This document shows, piece after piece, positions 23,377 to 32,161 of a stretch of DNA of 64,000 nt. Every line of letters starts with the position of its first letter. Positions within the stretch are counted from its first letter, which is position 1. Source of the DNA: Tiamatella sp964451715 (lineage in GTDB: Archaea > Thermoproteota > Thermoprotei_A > Sulfolobales > Acidilobaceae); assembly GCA_964451715.1 (NCBI GenBank), contig CAYVIZ010000001.1, positions 50,430 through 114,429 on the forward strand, written 5' to 3'. The notes below the pieces were generated by a model. It searched no databases and was not told the DNA's origin. It was given only the letters and a program-made list of their open reading frames with translations. A program made the position numbers and the translations under genes.

Positions 23377-24096
23377 ATGAATAGCGGAAAAAGCATTGTG
23401 CTACCCGGGGATCTCCTCGACGGTGGCAATATAGAGGTTAGAGGCCTAGGACGCAGCTATGCGGTATACACTATAGGAGAGAAGGTATACGCTGCTGTAC
23501 CCGGAGTCCTGGAGGTCTCGGATGATAAAAAGGTTTTTACGCCGTTGGAGAATGTCTACATACCGAAGCCTGGCGACATTGTAATAGGGATCATAGTTAA
23601 TGTGAGCCTATCCTACTGGAGCGTGGATATAAGGTCTCCCTATACTGCGGTTTTAACTGCCCAAGAGTTTCTCAACAGACCCTTCAACGCCGCTACGGAG
23701 ACTCTGTCCACTTATCTTGCTGAAGGCGACTATATAATAGGGAAAATAAGCTCATTTGACCGGTTTAAGAGCCCCTTCATAACATTGAAGGGGAGCGATA
23801 AATTTGGCAAGATAGTTTCAGGCAAGGTAGTAGAGATAAAGCCCAGTAGGGTTCCCCGAGTTATAGGAAGGAAGAAGAGTATGTTGAACATGATGATGGA
23901 GGAAACGGGATGTGACATAACCGTGGGCGTCAACGGCGTCATCCATGTAAAGTGTAAAGAGCCTGTAGTCGAGGACTTGGTGGCTCTGGCAATTAAGAAG
24001 ATAGAAATCGAAGCTCACACGTCAGGCTTAACCGACCGGATAAAATCGTTTTTGCGGGAAAAACTCTCAGAGTTACAGGGAAAGGAGGTGTCCTAG
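23377..24096 (+). CDS. rrp4: Exosome RNA-binding subunit Rrp4
   Basis: A 239-residue cap protein of the archaeal exosome. It has an N-terminal domain (about 1-60), an S1 domain (about 62-140, GDIVIGIIVNVSLSYWSVDI) and a KH domain (about 145-215, GCDITVGVNGVIHVKC). It sits on the Rrp41-Rrp42 ring and recruits poly(A)-rich RNA. ATG start three bases after the sdo1 stop; followed by rrp41 after three bases. Confidence 0.95.
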   Translation: MNSGKSIVLPGDLLDGGNIEVRGLGRSYAVYTIGEKVYAAVPGVLEVSDDKKVFTPLENVYIPKPGDIVIGIIVNVSLSYWSVDIRSPYTAVLTAQEFLNRPFNAATETLSTYLAEGDYIIGKISSFDRFKSPFITLKGSDKFGKIVSGKVVEIKPSRVPRVIGRKKSMLNMMMEETGCDITVGVNGVIHVKCKEPVVEDLVALAIKKIEIEAHTSGLTDRIKSFLREKLSELQGKEVS

Positions 24097-24099
24097 AGT

Positions 24100-24831
24100 A
24101 TGAAGTATTCTAATAAACCCGTTCTTCTACGGGAAGACGGAACCAGGCTGGATGGGAGGAAACCGGATGAAACACGTCCTATCAGGATGGAGGTAGGTGT
24201 ACTGGAGAACGCCGATGGGTCGGCCTTGGTTGAGTTCGGTAAAACCAGGGTTCTCGCTGCAGTTTACGGGCCCAAGGAGCCCATACAAAAATACATGGTT
24301 CTACCCGACAGGGCTGTGCTTAGGGTAAGGTATCACATGGCACCCTTCTCCACGGGTGAGAGGAAGAGCCCTGCCCCCTCTAGGAGGGAGATAGAGTTAT
24401 CAAAGGTCATAAGGGAAGCACTGGAACCCGTGGTTATGACAGAGCTTTATCCTAGAACCATGATAGATCTCTTCATCGAGGTTCTACAGGCCGATGGTGG
24501 GACGAGAACAACGGGTGTTACAGCCGCCTCGCTGGCCTTAGCCGATGCAGGTATAGCTATGAAAGATCTTGTTTCGGGTGTTGCAATAGGTAAGATTGAA
24601 GGTAAACTCGTTGTCGATATAGATGAGGCTGAAGACATGTATGGGGAGGCAGACATGCCTGTCGCTATGGCTACCCGGCTTGGTAAGATTGTTCTCCTAC
24701 AATTGAATGGGGTTCTTTCGCCAGAAGAGTTTAGAACAGCTCTTCAAATGGCGAGAGAGTCGTTGGAGATGATAAGTGAGATGCAGAGGAAAGTCTTGCT
24801 TGAGAAGTATTCCCAGGTTCTGCAGTCATGA
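24100..24831 (+). CDS. rrp41: Exosome 3'-5' exoribonuclease subunit Rrp41
   Basis: A 243-residue RNase PH-type subunit, the catalytic one of the archaeal exosome ring. Seen are RLDGRKPDETRPIRMEVGVL, the RNA-binding arginines in FSTGERKSPAPSRREIELSK, and the phosphate/metal area DGGTRTTGVTAASLALADAG with VDIDEAEDMYGEADMPVAM containing the catalytic Asp. Full length. The distinction from Rrp42 rests on the intact active-site carboxylates. Confidence 0.96.
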   Translation: MKYSNKPVLLREDGTRLDGRKPDETRPIRMEVGVLENADGSALVEFGKTRVLAAVYGPKEPIQKYMVLPDRAVLRVRYHMAPFSTGERKSPAPSRREIELSKVIREALEPVVMTELYPRTMIDLFIEVLQADGGTRTTGVTAASLALADAGIAMKDLVSGVAIGKIEGKLVVDIDEAEDMYGEADMPVAMATRLGKIVLLQLNGVLSPEEFRTALQMARESLEMISEMQRKVLLEKYSQVLQS

Positions 24832-24841
24832 GGTGGTTACC

Positions 24842-25669
24842 GTGTCTTTCACACCGTTCAGGATACCTATAGTGCCGCAGTTGAAGAAGAACATGATTTT
24901 ATCCCTGGTCGAGAAGGGTTTACGTATAGATGGAAGGAAGACTGACGAGTTGAGGCCTATCAAGATAGAAACAGGTTATCTAGAAAAAGCTGAAGGTTCT
25001 GCCTATGTAGAGCTGGGTAAAACCAAGGTTATAGCTGGTGTTAAGATAGAGGTAGGCGAGCCCTTCAGGGATCTACCCGGCATGGGTGTGCTTACTGTTC
25101 ACGCTGAATTTGTGCCGTTGGCTTCTCCTTCATTCGAGCCTGGACCCCCCGATGAGAATGCCATAGAACTTTCAAGGGTTATAGATAGGAGCTACAGAGA
25201 ACTGGGGGCAGTTGACCTAGAGAAGCTGGCCATAATACCTGGTAGAAAAGTGTGGATCGTATGGGTTGACATATATATTATTGACCATGATGGAAACCTT
25301 CTCGATGCATCAATGCTGGCTTCTTTGGCAGCTTTAAAAACCGCTTCCATACCAAGCTATGAGGTTGACGGGGACGATGTTGTAATTGACAAGTCTAAAC
25401 CTGGCAGCCCCTTACCTATAAATGAAGAAGCAGTATATGTCCATATAGCTAAAATAGGTGATTATTTTATAGTGGATCCCAGCTTAGAAGAAGAAGTAGT
25501 AGCCGATACGAGGATAGCCTTTTCTGTAAGTAGAAACGGGAAAGTGGCCGGTATACAGAAAATGGGGCATGGAGGCCTAACCTTAGAGGAGACAGAGAAG
25601 GCATTTGAGCTGGCCTTAAGAACGGCTCCAAAATATTTTAATGCAATAGACTCAGCCCTTAAGAAATAA
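24842..25669 (+). CDS. rrp42: Exosome subunit Rrp42
   Basis: A 275-residue RNase PH-fold partner of Rrp41. It is inactive in the family but shapes the RNA channel. Seen are GLRIDGRKTDELRPIKIETGYLE, FVPLASPSFEPGPPDENAIE and the degenerate region VVDPSLEEEVVADTR in place of an active site. GTG 24842 is chosen because GAGGTGGTT lies just upstream, after the rrp41 stop; longer readings translate rrp41 out of frame. Confidence 0.96.
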   Translation: MSFTPFRIPIVPQLKKNMILSLVEKGLRIDGRKTDELRPIKIETGYLEKAEGSAYVELGKTKVIAGVKIEVGEPFRDLPGMGVLTVHAEFVPLASPSFEPGPPDENAIELSRVIDRSYRELGAVDLEKLAIIPGRKVWIVWVDIYIIDHDGNLLDASMLASLAALKTASIPSYEVDGDDVVIDKSKPGSPLPINEEAVYVHIAKIGDYFIVDPSLEEEVVADTRIAFSVSRNGKVAGIQKMGHGGLTLEETEKAFELALRTAPKYFNAIDSALKK

Positions 25670-25689
25670 TGCGGCGGAGATGATGATGA

Positions 25690-25974
25690 ATGGCTAGGAG
25701 AACAAAAATAGTAGGCATAGTGGGACGGTACGGTCCAAGGTATGGTTCTACCCTAAGGAAGCGTGTTAAGAAAATACTTGAACGTAGATACGCGCCTCAT
25801 AAATGTCCTGTATGCGGTTCTGTAGGAACGGTCTACCGTGTATCAACAGGTATTTGGAAATGCCGTAAATGCGGTGCAACATGGGCTGGAGGAGCATACG
25901 TTCCCAACACCGGTCTAAGTACAACGTATCCACAGGTCATGATAATAGATAACGAAGAATACCTGTCAAAGTAA
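25690..25974 (+). CDS. rpl37ae: 50S ribosomal protein L37Ae
   Basis: A 94-residue zinc-ribbon protein: CPVCGSVGT and CRKCGATWAGGAY give the four zinc cysteines. Conserved basic N-terminus ARRTKIVGIVGRYGPRYGST. ATG start behind GCGGAGATGATG. Part of the exosome superoperon. Confidence 0.95.
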   Translation: MARRTKIVGIVGRYGPRYGSTLRKRVKKILERRYAPHKCPVCGSVGTVYRVSTGIWKCRKCGATWAGGAYVPNTGLSTTYPQVMIIDNEEYLSK

Positions 25975-26050
25975 CGGGCACCAGAACCTTCCACATAGCC
26001 TAGGTTACACTATATGGTTTTTGTACTATATTGCTCTACCTCGGGTGGTA

Positions 26051-26587
26051 ATGGTTACAGTATTAATAACAACCTCACGAGAACCGAGCCAGAGAACCCG
26101 TAGCCTGGTAAACGAGCTTGTAGCCATTATCCCTGTTCTATCCAAGTTCAACAGGGGGAAGTCTACGTTAAAAGAACTATACGATATAGCATTAAGCCGA
26201 AGGGCGCGGTTCTTGGTGATGGTTTATGAAAAGAAGGGGAATCCCAGTATGCTACGAATATACAGTGTCGACACTATATCGGGGGATCTTGTTCCCCGTT
26301 ACAATATATTCTTTAAGGGTTTAACACTCTACCGTGATAAGTTCAAGGTAAAGCCCACCCCTTATAAGGGATCATACTGTGTAGAGGGAAGAGGAGACGA
26401 TGCTGCAAAGTTAGCTGGCGTTTTATCAGTAGTCTTAAACTATCCCTCATGCCTTAATCCTATAGTTGATGCTCCCCGCAGAATCATAGTCGATCTACAT
26501 GGCAATGTTTTTACTATTAAATTCATAGAAATGAATAGGCTAGTAGGCCCCATATTAAGGGTTAGGAGATATGAGGTTCAAGAGTGA
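26051..26587 (+). CDS. Brix-domain protein (Imp4-like)
   Basis: A 178-residue protein of the Brix/Imp4 family, involved in small-subunit rRNA assembly in eukaryotes. It begins MVTVLITTSREPSQRTRSLVNEL, with the sigma70-like strand-helix motif; later RFLVMVYEKKGNPSMLRIY, and RIIVDLHGNVFTIKFIEM near the end. ATG 26051 is chosen over TTG 26021 because GGGTGG lies 3 bases upstream and it fits the family start. Its 3' end overlaps the next gene by 17 bases. Confidence 0.85.
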   Translation: MVTVLITTSREPSQRTRSLVNELVAIIPVLSKFNRGKSTLKELYDIALSRRARFLVMVYEKKGNPSMLRIYSVDTISGDLVPRYNIFFKGLTLYRDKFKVKPTPYKGSYCVEGRGDDAAKLAGVLSVVLNYPSCLNPIVDAPRRIIVDLHGNVFTIKFIEMNRLVGPILRVRRYEVQE

Positions 26588-26819
26588 AGTCGAGATAAGA
26601 GGACTCAACCCCCATTACCTCAGAGTGGTTTGCGGGTCGCTTAAACCAGAAGTCCACTCCGAGAAACACCTAGGCAGAGGATTAGTTGAGCTCGAATGCC
26701 TGGAGAACGGTTTGAGAATAATAATTGAGGCGGGAAAGCTTAGTGATTTACATGCCATGACCAATTCTTATATAGGTCTCTTGAAAGTGTCTCTGGACAC
26801 GCTTGAAGTTAATCTTTAA
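26571..26819 (+). CDS. Pcc1-family protein (probable KEOPS Pcc2/Gon7-like paralogue)
   Basis: An 82-residue protein. It has the Pcc1-like strand-strand-helix pattern (RFKSEVEIRGLNPHYLRVVCGSL ... LRIIIEAGKLSDLHAMTNSYIGLLK), shorter than the Pcc1 at 12713. A Pcc1 paralogue has been reported as a fifth archaeal KEOPS subunit; its position here, between imp4 and prefoldin beta, agrees with archaeal gene order. Similarity is weak and the assignment is by pattern and context. ATG start overlaps imp4. Confidence 0.6.
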   Translation: MRFKSEVEIRGLNPHYLRVVCGSLKPEVHSEKHLGRGLVELECLENGLRIIIEAGKLSDLHAMTNSYIGLLKVSLDTLEVNL

Positions 26820-26857
26820 TTACCTGATCCCCCAGTTTTCCTGTGGGTGTAAACGCG

Positions 26858-27226
26858 ATGGCAGAACAGGTTCCGCCCGAGGTTCAGTCTTTGGCTGTGA
26901 GGTATAACCAGTTAAGGGAGCTTCTAACCAGCCTGCTCCAGCAGAAAATGGCTGTTGAAGCGGAAATGGAGGAGTTAAACCGTCTTGTAGACGTCCTAGA
27001 GAACAAGACAACTGATGAATACGTTTATGAGGCCATAGGCGGTGTTTTGGCTAGACGCAAGAAAGAGGAAGTGTTGAGCGAGTCCAAAGAGAAGATAGAA
27101 ATACTACAGGCTAGACTTGAAAAGCTCAAGAAGCAGGAAGAAAAGGTTAATGAAGAGCTGAAGGAAACCGAGGCCAAGCTTAAGGCTATGCTGGCAAAGA
27201 ACTACCAAGGCTTGGCTAAACAGTAA
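26858..27226 (+). CDS. pfdB: Prefoldin beta subunit
   Basis: A 122-residue chaperone subunit with two long helices forming an antiparallel coiled coil (about 5-50 and 75-118) around a beta-hairpin (YVYEAIGGVLARR). Prefoldin holds unfolded proteins and passes them to the thermosome. ATG 26858 has GGGTG upstream; GTG 26843 would add five residues. It is the last gene of the superoperon. Confidence 0.93.
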   Translation: MAEQVPPEVQSLAVRYNQLRELLTSLLQQKMAVEAEMEELNRLVDVLENKTTDEYVYEAIGGVLARRKKEEVLSESKEKIEILQARLEKLKKQEEKVNEELKETEAKLKAMLAKNYQGLAKQ

Positions 27227-27238
27227 CACAGCATCTCC

Positions 27239-27259
27239 TCCTTACCATGATGGTAAGGA
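27239..27259 (+). terminator. Perfect hairpin after prefoldin beta
   Basis: TCCTTACC (27239-27246) and GGTAAGGA (27252-27259) form an 8-bp perfect stem with a 5-base loop, 12 bases after the stop. No T run follows. It may end the transcript or mark a processing site. Confidence 0.35.
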
Positions 27260-27321
27260 AATGTTTGCCCTCGATCTGAGATCCTGTTCTATGCTAGAGT
27301 TGACATGTTAAGTGATGTGTT

Positions 27322-27615
27322 TTGGATACAACAAGTATCAGTGACGAGGAGATATTTTGTATACTCCAACACGTTCAGGATATGTTGCATAACGCCTTAA
27401 GGAGGTATCCCTGGAGATTAGTAGACATAGTAGATGCATCTCTTAGAGTAACTCGGAAGGCTGCTGGAGAGCTGACTCTAGAGATAGATGTCTCGGTGAG
27501 TGGTAATAGACCACTAGTCCCGAGTTATGACGAGGTTCTCGCCAAGCTTATAGATGACGTTAGACGCTACTTCGAGGCGATAGTCAGTGAAGGAGTATGC
27601 AAGGCGTCTAACTGA
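27322..27615 (+). CDS. DUF3194 family protein
   Basis: A 97-residue archaeal protein of unknown function. Family features seen are the N-terminal helical segment ILQHVQDMLHNALRRYP and the strand LTLEIDVSVSGNRPL. The family is often found beside prefoldin beta. TTG start at 27322. Its 3' end overlaps the DHH gene by 29 bases, so the two are probably co-transcribed. Confidence 0.75.
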   Translation: MDTTSISDEEIFCILQHVQDMLHNALRRYPWRLVDIVDASLRVTRKAAGELTLEIDVSVSGNRPLVPSYDEVLAKLIDDVRRYFEAIVSEGVCKASN

Positions 27616-28639
27616 TATATTAGGTGAAACAAGAGATATCATTATAATAACTCATAAAAACGCTGATCCAGACGCTATAGCCTCTGCATACTCGTTATTC
27701 TATGCGGTTAGAGAACTTTGCAATAGGTGCCGCATAACTTTATGCCTTCCCGAAGGAGCGTCCTCGTTATCTTCGAGACTAGTCGATTTCATAAGAGACT
27801 GTACTCATTTTGAGGAAACCGTTATAGTGGAATGCGGGTCAGGCGATACACTCGCAGGTATGCCTCCACCTTCATATAGTGTAATAACACTCGATATGGG
27901 AAGCATCGAACAGGGAGGATGCTGTGAACAGGTTATTCTAAAAGCTGCAGAAAACAATCTACTAGTCGTAATAGATCACCACGAGCAAGGATCCCTTAGA
28001 AGCCTGGCGACGCTGTTTATAGGAGGAGCCGAGTACTCCTCTACTTCAGAGATAGTTTTCCTGTTATTGGACGCTTTAAATGGAGAATTGATAAGTAAGT
28101 GTGTGGCAACAACACTACTTGCAGGAATAGCCTACGACACAAGAAGGCTTCAAATAATAAAAGAAAAGACGTGTGGAGTGGTTCATAAACTGGTATCACA
28201 TTATAGTGGATCCTACGTTAAAGCATTGTCTCTCATAGAAAACGAGCCCGATAGAAGCCAGAGGATAGCCATGCTTAAAGCGTTTCAAAGGCTTATTCTA
28301 GAAGAGATACATGGGTTTATAGTGGCATCAACTCATATAGGTTCCTTTGAATCCCAGGTGGCCCGTTCACTAGTGAATAACGGGGCAGATGTCGCTATTG
28401 TGCTTTCAGAGAAGAAGGGTCACTATAGGATATCGCTCCGAGCGCGTCCTAATACAGTAGATGTATCAAGGTTCGCCTACTGGCTTGCACGAAAATACGG
28501 GGGGAGCGGTGGGGGACATAAGGAGAGTGCTTTGTACGAAGGTCCACTAGAAGGTCTTAGAGGTAATAGGGATAAAATTGCTAAGATACTTATAAGATTG
28601 CTAGAGGAGTACCACCGTGGAAAACACAGAGCGGGGTAA
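27587..28639 (+). CDS. DHH/DHHA1 phosphoesterase (NrnA-like)
   Basis: A 350-residue DHH-family enzyme with an intact active site. Motif I is THKNADPDAIASAYS (His23, Asp27, Asp29); an acidic residue follows in ITLDMGS; DHH is at 130-132 (VIDHHEQGS). The DHHA1 end has SGGGHKESA near residue 308, which holds the substrate. It is NrnA/PAP-phosphatase-like and likely degrades short oligonucleotides or related phosphodiesters. GTG start inside the DUF3194 end. This one is catalytic, in contrast to the DHH-like gene at 11440. Confidence 0.85.
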   Translation: MKEYARRLTDILGETRDIIIITHKNADPDAIASAYSLFYAVRELCNRCRITLCLPEGASSLSSRLVDFIRDCTHFEETVIVECGSGDTLAGMPPPSYSVITLDMGSIEQGGCCEQVILKAAENNLLVVIDHHEQGSLRSLATLFIGGAEYSSTSEIVFLLLDALNGELISKCVATTLLAGIAYDTRRLQIIKEKTCGVVHKLVSHYSGSYVKALSLIENEPDRSQRIAMLKAFQRLILEEIHGFIVASTHIGSFESQVARSLVNNGADVAIVLSEKKGHYRISLRARPNTVDVSRFAYWLARKYGGSGGGHKESALYEGPLEGLRGNRDKIAKILIRLLEEYHRGKHRAG

Positions 28640-29309
28640 AATACGCGTTTACGCCGATATAAGAGAGAGGGGCACACGGACCGCTGCACTACTCGAGAGG
28701 AAAGCCGTAGTTATATATAGGAGACTGGACGTTGGAGACTACCTAGTCTCTAGTGAGGCTGTTGTTGAAAGGAAAACCATAAGTGATTACCTCAAGAGCC
28801 TGTATGATGGACGCTTGTTTGACCAGGCTAGGAGAATAGCAGAGACCTACCAGTTTCCCATAATGGTTATTGAGGGTTCGAAACTACCCTATATGGACCG
28901 CTTGAAACTCTATTCGTCAATGACTTCTCTCGTCGTCGACTATGGTTTCCGAGTCTTTATAGCTCTACGGCCAGAGGATTCTGCAGATATAATCTACGGC
29001 ATAGCCAAGAAATTCGCGTCTGGCAGGAAGGGGCAGTACATGGTTGTACATAAAAAACCCAAGCTTTCCACTCCACGGGAGTGGCAGTTGTACATAGTCC
29101 AGTCGTTGCCTTATATAGGAGTCAAACTGGCGGAGAGGCTGCTCCAGTACTTTGGTAGTATCGAGAAAATAGTTAATGCTCCAGTATCCGAGCTATCAAA
29201 GGTTCCCGGGATAGGAGAGAAAAGAGCTGAGGAAATATACAGGCTACTTCACTCCTCTTATAGAGTCGAGAAAGGCCGTAGACCTCATCTAGACGAGTTT
29301 TTCCCCTAG
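28617..29309 (+). CDS. xpf: XPF/Mus81-family structure-specific endonuclease, short crenarchaeal form
   Basis: A 230-residue nuclease without the helicase domain. The nuclease motif VVERKTISDYL gives Glu51, Arg52, Lys53 and Asp57; Asp14 in ADIRE completes the site. A tandem helix-hairpin-helix domain (about 160-205, VPGIGEKRAEEIY) binds DNA. The C-terminus ends LDEFFP, a probable PCNA-binding PIP box with Arg in place of the usual first Gln. It cuts 3' flaps and branched DNA with PCNA. GTG start overlapping the DHH gene by 23 bases. Confidence 0.92.
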   Translation: MENTERGKIRVYADIRERGTRTAALLERKAVVIYRRLDVGDYLVSSEAVVERKTISDYLKSLYDGRLFDQARRIAETYQFPIMVIEGSKLPYMDRLKLYSSMTSLVVDYGFRVFIALRPEDSADIIYGIAKKFASGRKGQYMVVHKKPKLSTPREWQLYIVQSLPYIGVKLAERLLQYFGSIEKIVNAPVSELSKVPGIGEKRAEEIYRLLHSSYRVEKGRRPHLDEFFP

Positions 29310-29398
29310 ATAAGGCTCTAGGCGGTTCCACCACGTCATTATTTAAAACCCCCAAAGAGGAATCCACCCTAAACGAAGTGTAGTAGGGTGTATGAGTA

Positions 29399-31609
29399 AT
29401 GGCCCGCTTCAAGATGGTGTCAGAAATCGAGAAGATAATGAGAAACCTTGAACAAGTTAGAAATATAGGCATAATAGCACACGTGGACCACGGCAAGACA
29501 ACTACGAGCGATTCCCTACTGGCAGCAGCCGGAATGATATCTGAGAGAATAGCTGGGGAAGCGTTAGCACTCGACTATCTAAGTGTGGAGAAGCAAAGGG
29601 GTATAACGGTTAAATCGGCTAACGTTAGCCTTTACCACGAGTATAAGGGAAAGCCTTACATTATAAACCTGATAGACACCCCAGGCCACGTTGACTTTAG
29701 TGGAAAAGTGACTAGGAGCCTCAGGGTCTTGGATGGAGCCATTGTCGTCGTTGATGCTGTAGAAGGAGTTATGACCCAGACAGAAACCGTTATACGCCAG
29801 TCCTTGGAGGAGAGGGTTCGCCCCCTGCTCTTTGTAAACAAGGTTGACAGATTGATAAAGGAGCTCAGATACACTCCACAACAGATACAACAAAGGTTCA
29901 TTGAGGTTATACGAGAAGTCAATAATCTTATAGATCTATACGCCGAGCCGCAATTCAAAAACAAATGGAAGCTCAACCCTGCAGACGGAACAGTAGCCTT
30001 CGGCTCTGCTAGGGATAAGTGGGGATTCACAATACCCATGGCGCAAGAGAAGAAGATTACCTTCGCAGATGTTATAGAAGCATACAACAAGGGTAAAGAA
30101 GGCGTAGCAGAGCTCTCTAAGAAGGTCCCTCTTCATGAAACTCTTCTGGATATGGTTGTAAGGTTTGTTCCAAACCCTAGGGAAGCTCAGAAATATAGAA
30201 TAGAGAAGCTATGGAAAGGAGATCTCAACAGCCCCTTAGCAAAAGCCATGATAGAAGCTGATCCAGAGGGCCCCGCGGTCTTCTTCATAAACGATATAAG
30301 AATAGATCCCCATGCAGGCCTTGTAGCGACGGGAAGAGTGTTCTCGGGTACACTTAAACCCGGTAAGGAACTTTGGCTCGTCAACAGCAGGATACAGCAG
30401 AAAATACTACAGGTAAGCCTTTTCATGGGTCCCTACAGAGAGGTCACAAAGGAGGTAACAGCCGGAAACATAGCGGCTGTACTAGGACTGGACAAGGCTA
30501 GGGCGGGGGAAACAGCGGTTGAAGCTGAAGCCAAAGACCACGCTGCTCCCTTCGAGAGAATGCACTATGTTAGCGAGCCTGTAGTCACGATAGCAATAGA
30601 GCCGAAGAAGCCCCAGGAGCTATCCAAGATGATTGAAGCATTGAGAAGACTGAGTATAGAAGACCCTAATCTGTTGGTGAAAATAAACGAAGAAACCGGC
30701 GAGTACCTCTTATCGGGCATGGGCCCGCTCCACTTGGAAGTCACTCTACAACTGCTAAAGGAGAACTATGGAATAGAGGTTGAGGCCAGTCCCCCCATAG
30801 TAGTATACCGTGAAAGTGTGCGTGCCGCGAGCCAGGTATATGAAGGAAAAAGCCCCAACAAGCATAACAGGTTCTACATATCAGTGGAACCCTTGAACGA
30901 GGAGACTATCAAGCTTATGCAGAGTGGAGATATAGGCGAGGACCAAGACGTTAAGGAGAGGGCTAGAATACTCAGAGATAAAGCAGGATGGGACTATGAA
31001 GAAGCGAGGAGGATATGGGCGTTCGATGAGAACCTGAACCTGTTCATAAACAAGACGTCAGGTATACAGCATCTAAGAGAAGTACAAGACACTATCATAC
31101 AGGCATTCAGGCTTGCCATGAAAGAAGGCCCCTTAGCAGCTGAGCCCGTACGAGGAGTGAAGGTAGTTCTACATGATGCCATGGTACACGAGGATCCTGC
31201 CCACAGAGGACCCGCACAGATATATCCTGCAGTACGCAACGCTATATACGCCGGTATACTGACAGCGAAGCCCACACTGCTCGAACCTATACAAAAGCTG
31301 GACATTAGGACACCCATGGACTATGTTAGCACTATCGCATCGGTTCTAGCCAAGAGGAGGGGCAAGATGCTTGATGTAATAAGTATGGGACACGTGGCAC
31401 GCATTATAGCCGAGATACCTGTTGCAGAGACTTTTGACTTAGCGGCAGAGCTTAGGAGCGTTACAGCGGGTAGGGCCTTCTGGGGCACAGAATTTAGTAG
31501 ATGGAGCCCAGTCCCAGACTCTATGTTGGATGAGCTGATAAAGAGGATAAGAGAGAGAAAGGGATTACCGCCTCATCCACCGAAGCTCGACGATTTGATA
31601 GGATACTAG
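29399..31609 (+). CDS. fusA: Elongation factor aEF-2
   Basis: A 736-residue translocase GTPase. IIAHVDHGKTT is G1, SVEKQRGITVKSANV is the switch-I region, DTPGHVDFSG is G3, and NKVDR is G4. Domains II-V follow. The diphthamide loop HEDPAHRGPAQI has the modifiable His near residue 602. Archaeal-type length. ATG start at 29399 with GGGTGTATGAG upstream. A TATA-like ATTATTTAAAACCC precedes it near 29338. No intein is present. Confidence 0.97.
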   Translation: MARFKMVSEIEKIMRNLEQVRNIGIIAHVDHGKTTTSDSLLAAAGMISERIAGEALALDYLSVEKQRGITVKSANVSLYHEYKGKPYIINLIDTPGHVDFSGKVTRSLRVLDGAIVVVDAVEGVMTQTETVIRQSLEERVRPLLFVNKVDRLIKELRYTPQQIQQRFIEVIREVNNLIDLYAEPQFKNKWKLNPADGTVAFGSARDKWGFTIPMAQEKKITFADVIEAYNKGKEGVAELSKKVPLHETLLDMVVRFVPNPREAQKYRIEKLWKGDLNSPLAKAMIEADPEGPAVFFINDIRIDPHAGLVATGRVFSGTLKPGKELWLVNSRIQQKILQVSLFMGPYREVTKEVTAGNIAAVLGLDKARAGETAVEAEAKDHAAPFERMHYVSEPVVTIAIEPKKPQELSKMIEALRRLSIEDPNLLVKINEETGEYLLSGMGPLHLEVTLQLLKENYGIEVEASPPIVVYRESVRAASQVYEGKSPNKHNRFYISVEPLNEETIKLMQSGDIGEDQDVKERARILRDKAGWDYEEARRIWAFDENLNLFINKTSGIQHLREVQDTIIQAFRLAMKEGPLAAEPVRGVKVVLHDAMVHEDPAHRGPAQIYPAVRNAIYAGILTAKPTLLEPIQKLDIRTPMDYVSTIASVLAKRRGKMLDVISMGHVARIIAEIPVAETFDLAAELRSVTAGRAFWGTEFSRWSPVPDSMLDELIKRIRERKGLPPHPPKLDDLIGY

Positions 31610-31639
31610 AACCAGGTATCGTTTAAAGTGCCCTCTGCC

Positions 31640-31670
31640 TTCTCTTTTTATTCCTCGCGTGTTTTTCCCT
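31640..31670 (+). terminator. T-rich terminator region after aEF-2
   Basis: Two T tracts, TTTTT at 31645-31649 and at 31662-31666, in pyrimidine-rich DNA 35-60 bases after the EF-2 stop. Archaeal RNA polymerase terminates at such tracts, and no stem is needed. They separate EF-2 from the complex I operon. Confidence 0.55.
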
Positions 31671-31698
31671 TTATTCACTAAGATTGGATTGATTAAAG

Positions 31699-31710
31699 TT
31701 TATATATACA
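31699..31710 (+). promoter_or_regulatory. Promoter of the nuo operon
   Basis: TTTATATATACA, with purine-rich GATTAAAG upstream as a BRE, is the strongest TATA in the gap. The predicted transcript start is near 31733, so the leader is about 15-18 bases. GGGGG at 31739-31743 is the ribosome site for the ATG at 31750. Confidence 0.65.
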
Positions 31711-31749
31711 AATATCGGGACGTTTTTCACGGCTTATAGGGGGATGCTT

Positions 31750-32157
31750 ATGAGTATAGAGGCCTTGCTCTCGGATCCCATGATAGCGGCTATAACGGGG
31801 CTAGTGGTACTGCCTGCTATACTTATACTTGTACTCTGGGGCGTCGTGTTGCTGATTAAGTGGCTGGTAAGGGAGCACCCTATCGCAGAAAGAGCCTCGC
31901 CTTTGAAGTATGAGCGCTTTGAAGCATCTAATCCTCCCTCCGGCGAGGCCAAGACTAGGGTTTCCATGCAGTATTTCGGCTACCTGATAGCTTTCCTTGC
32001 CCTCGAACCAATCGTTGTCTTGTCCTTCATAGTGTTCAATACGAAGGAGTTGGGTCTTGCACTCCAGTTTTACACTATATTCTTGATAGTCTACGTTCCC
32101 TTCCTAGCATACGCTATACACGAGTCTAGGAAGGTTAAGGAATGGATGTGGAGGTGA
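31750..32157 (+). CDS. nuoA: Complex I subunit NuoA
   Basis: A 135-residue membrane subunit (NADH dehydrogenase subunit 3 type) with three membrane segments (about 10-33, 75-97, 103-125). The loop with KYERFEASNPPSGEAKTRVSMQYFGYL is the family signature near the quinone site. The usual Cys of the loop is not seen. ATG 31750 is 6 bases from GGGGG; ATG 31744 would be adjacent to it. First gene of an 11-gene operon. Confidence 0.93.
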   Translation: MSIEALLSDPMIAAITGLVVLPAILILVLWGVVLLIKWLVREHPIAERASPLKYERFEASNPPSGEAKTRVSMQYFGYLIAFLALEPIVVLSFIVFNTKELGLALQFYTIFLIVYVPFLAYAIHESRKVKEWMWR

Positions 32158-32161
32158 AGGA

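Noticed and set aside
29656..30090. Minus-strand open frame of 144 codons in EF-2
   Set aside because: It is opposite the EF-2 G domain and shows typical shadow composition.
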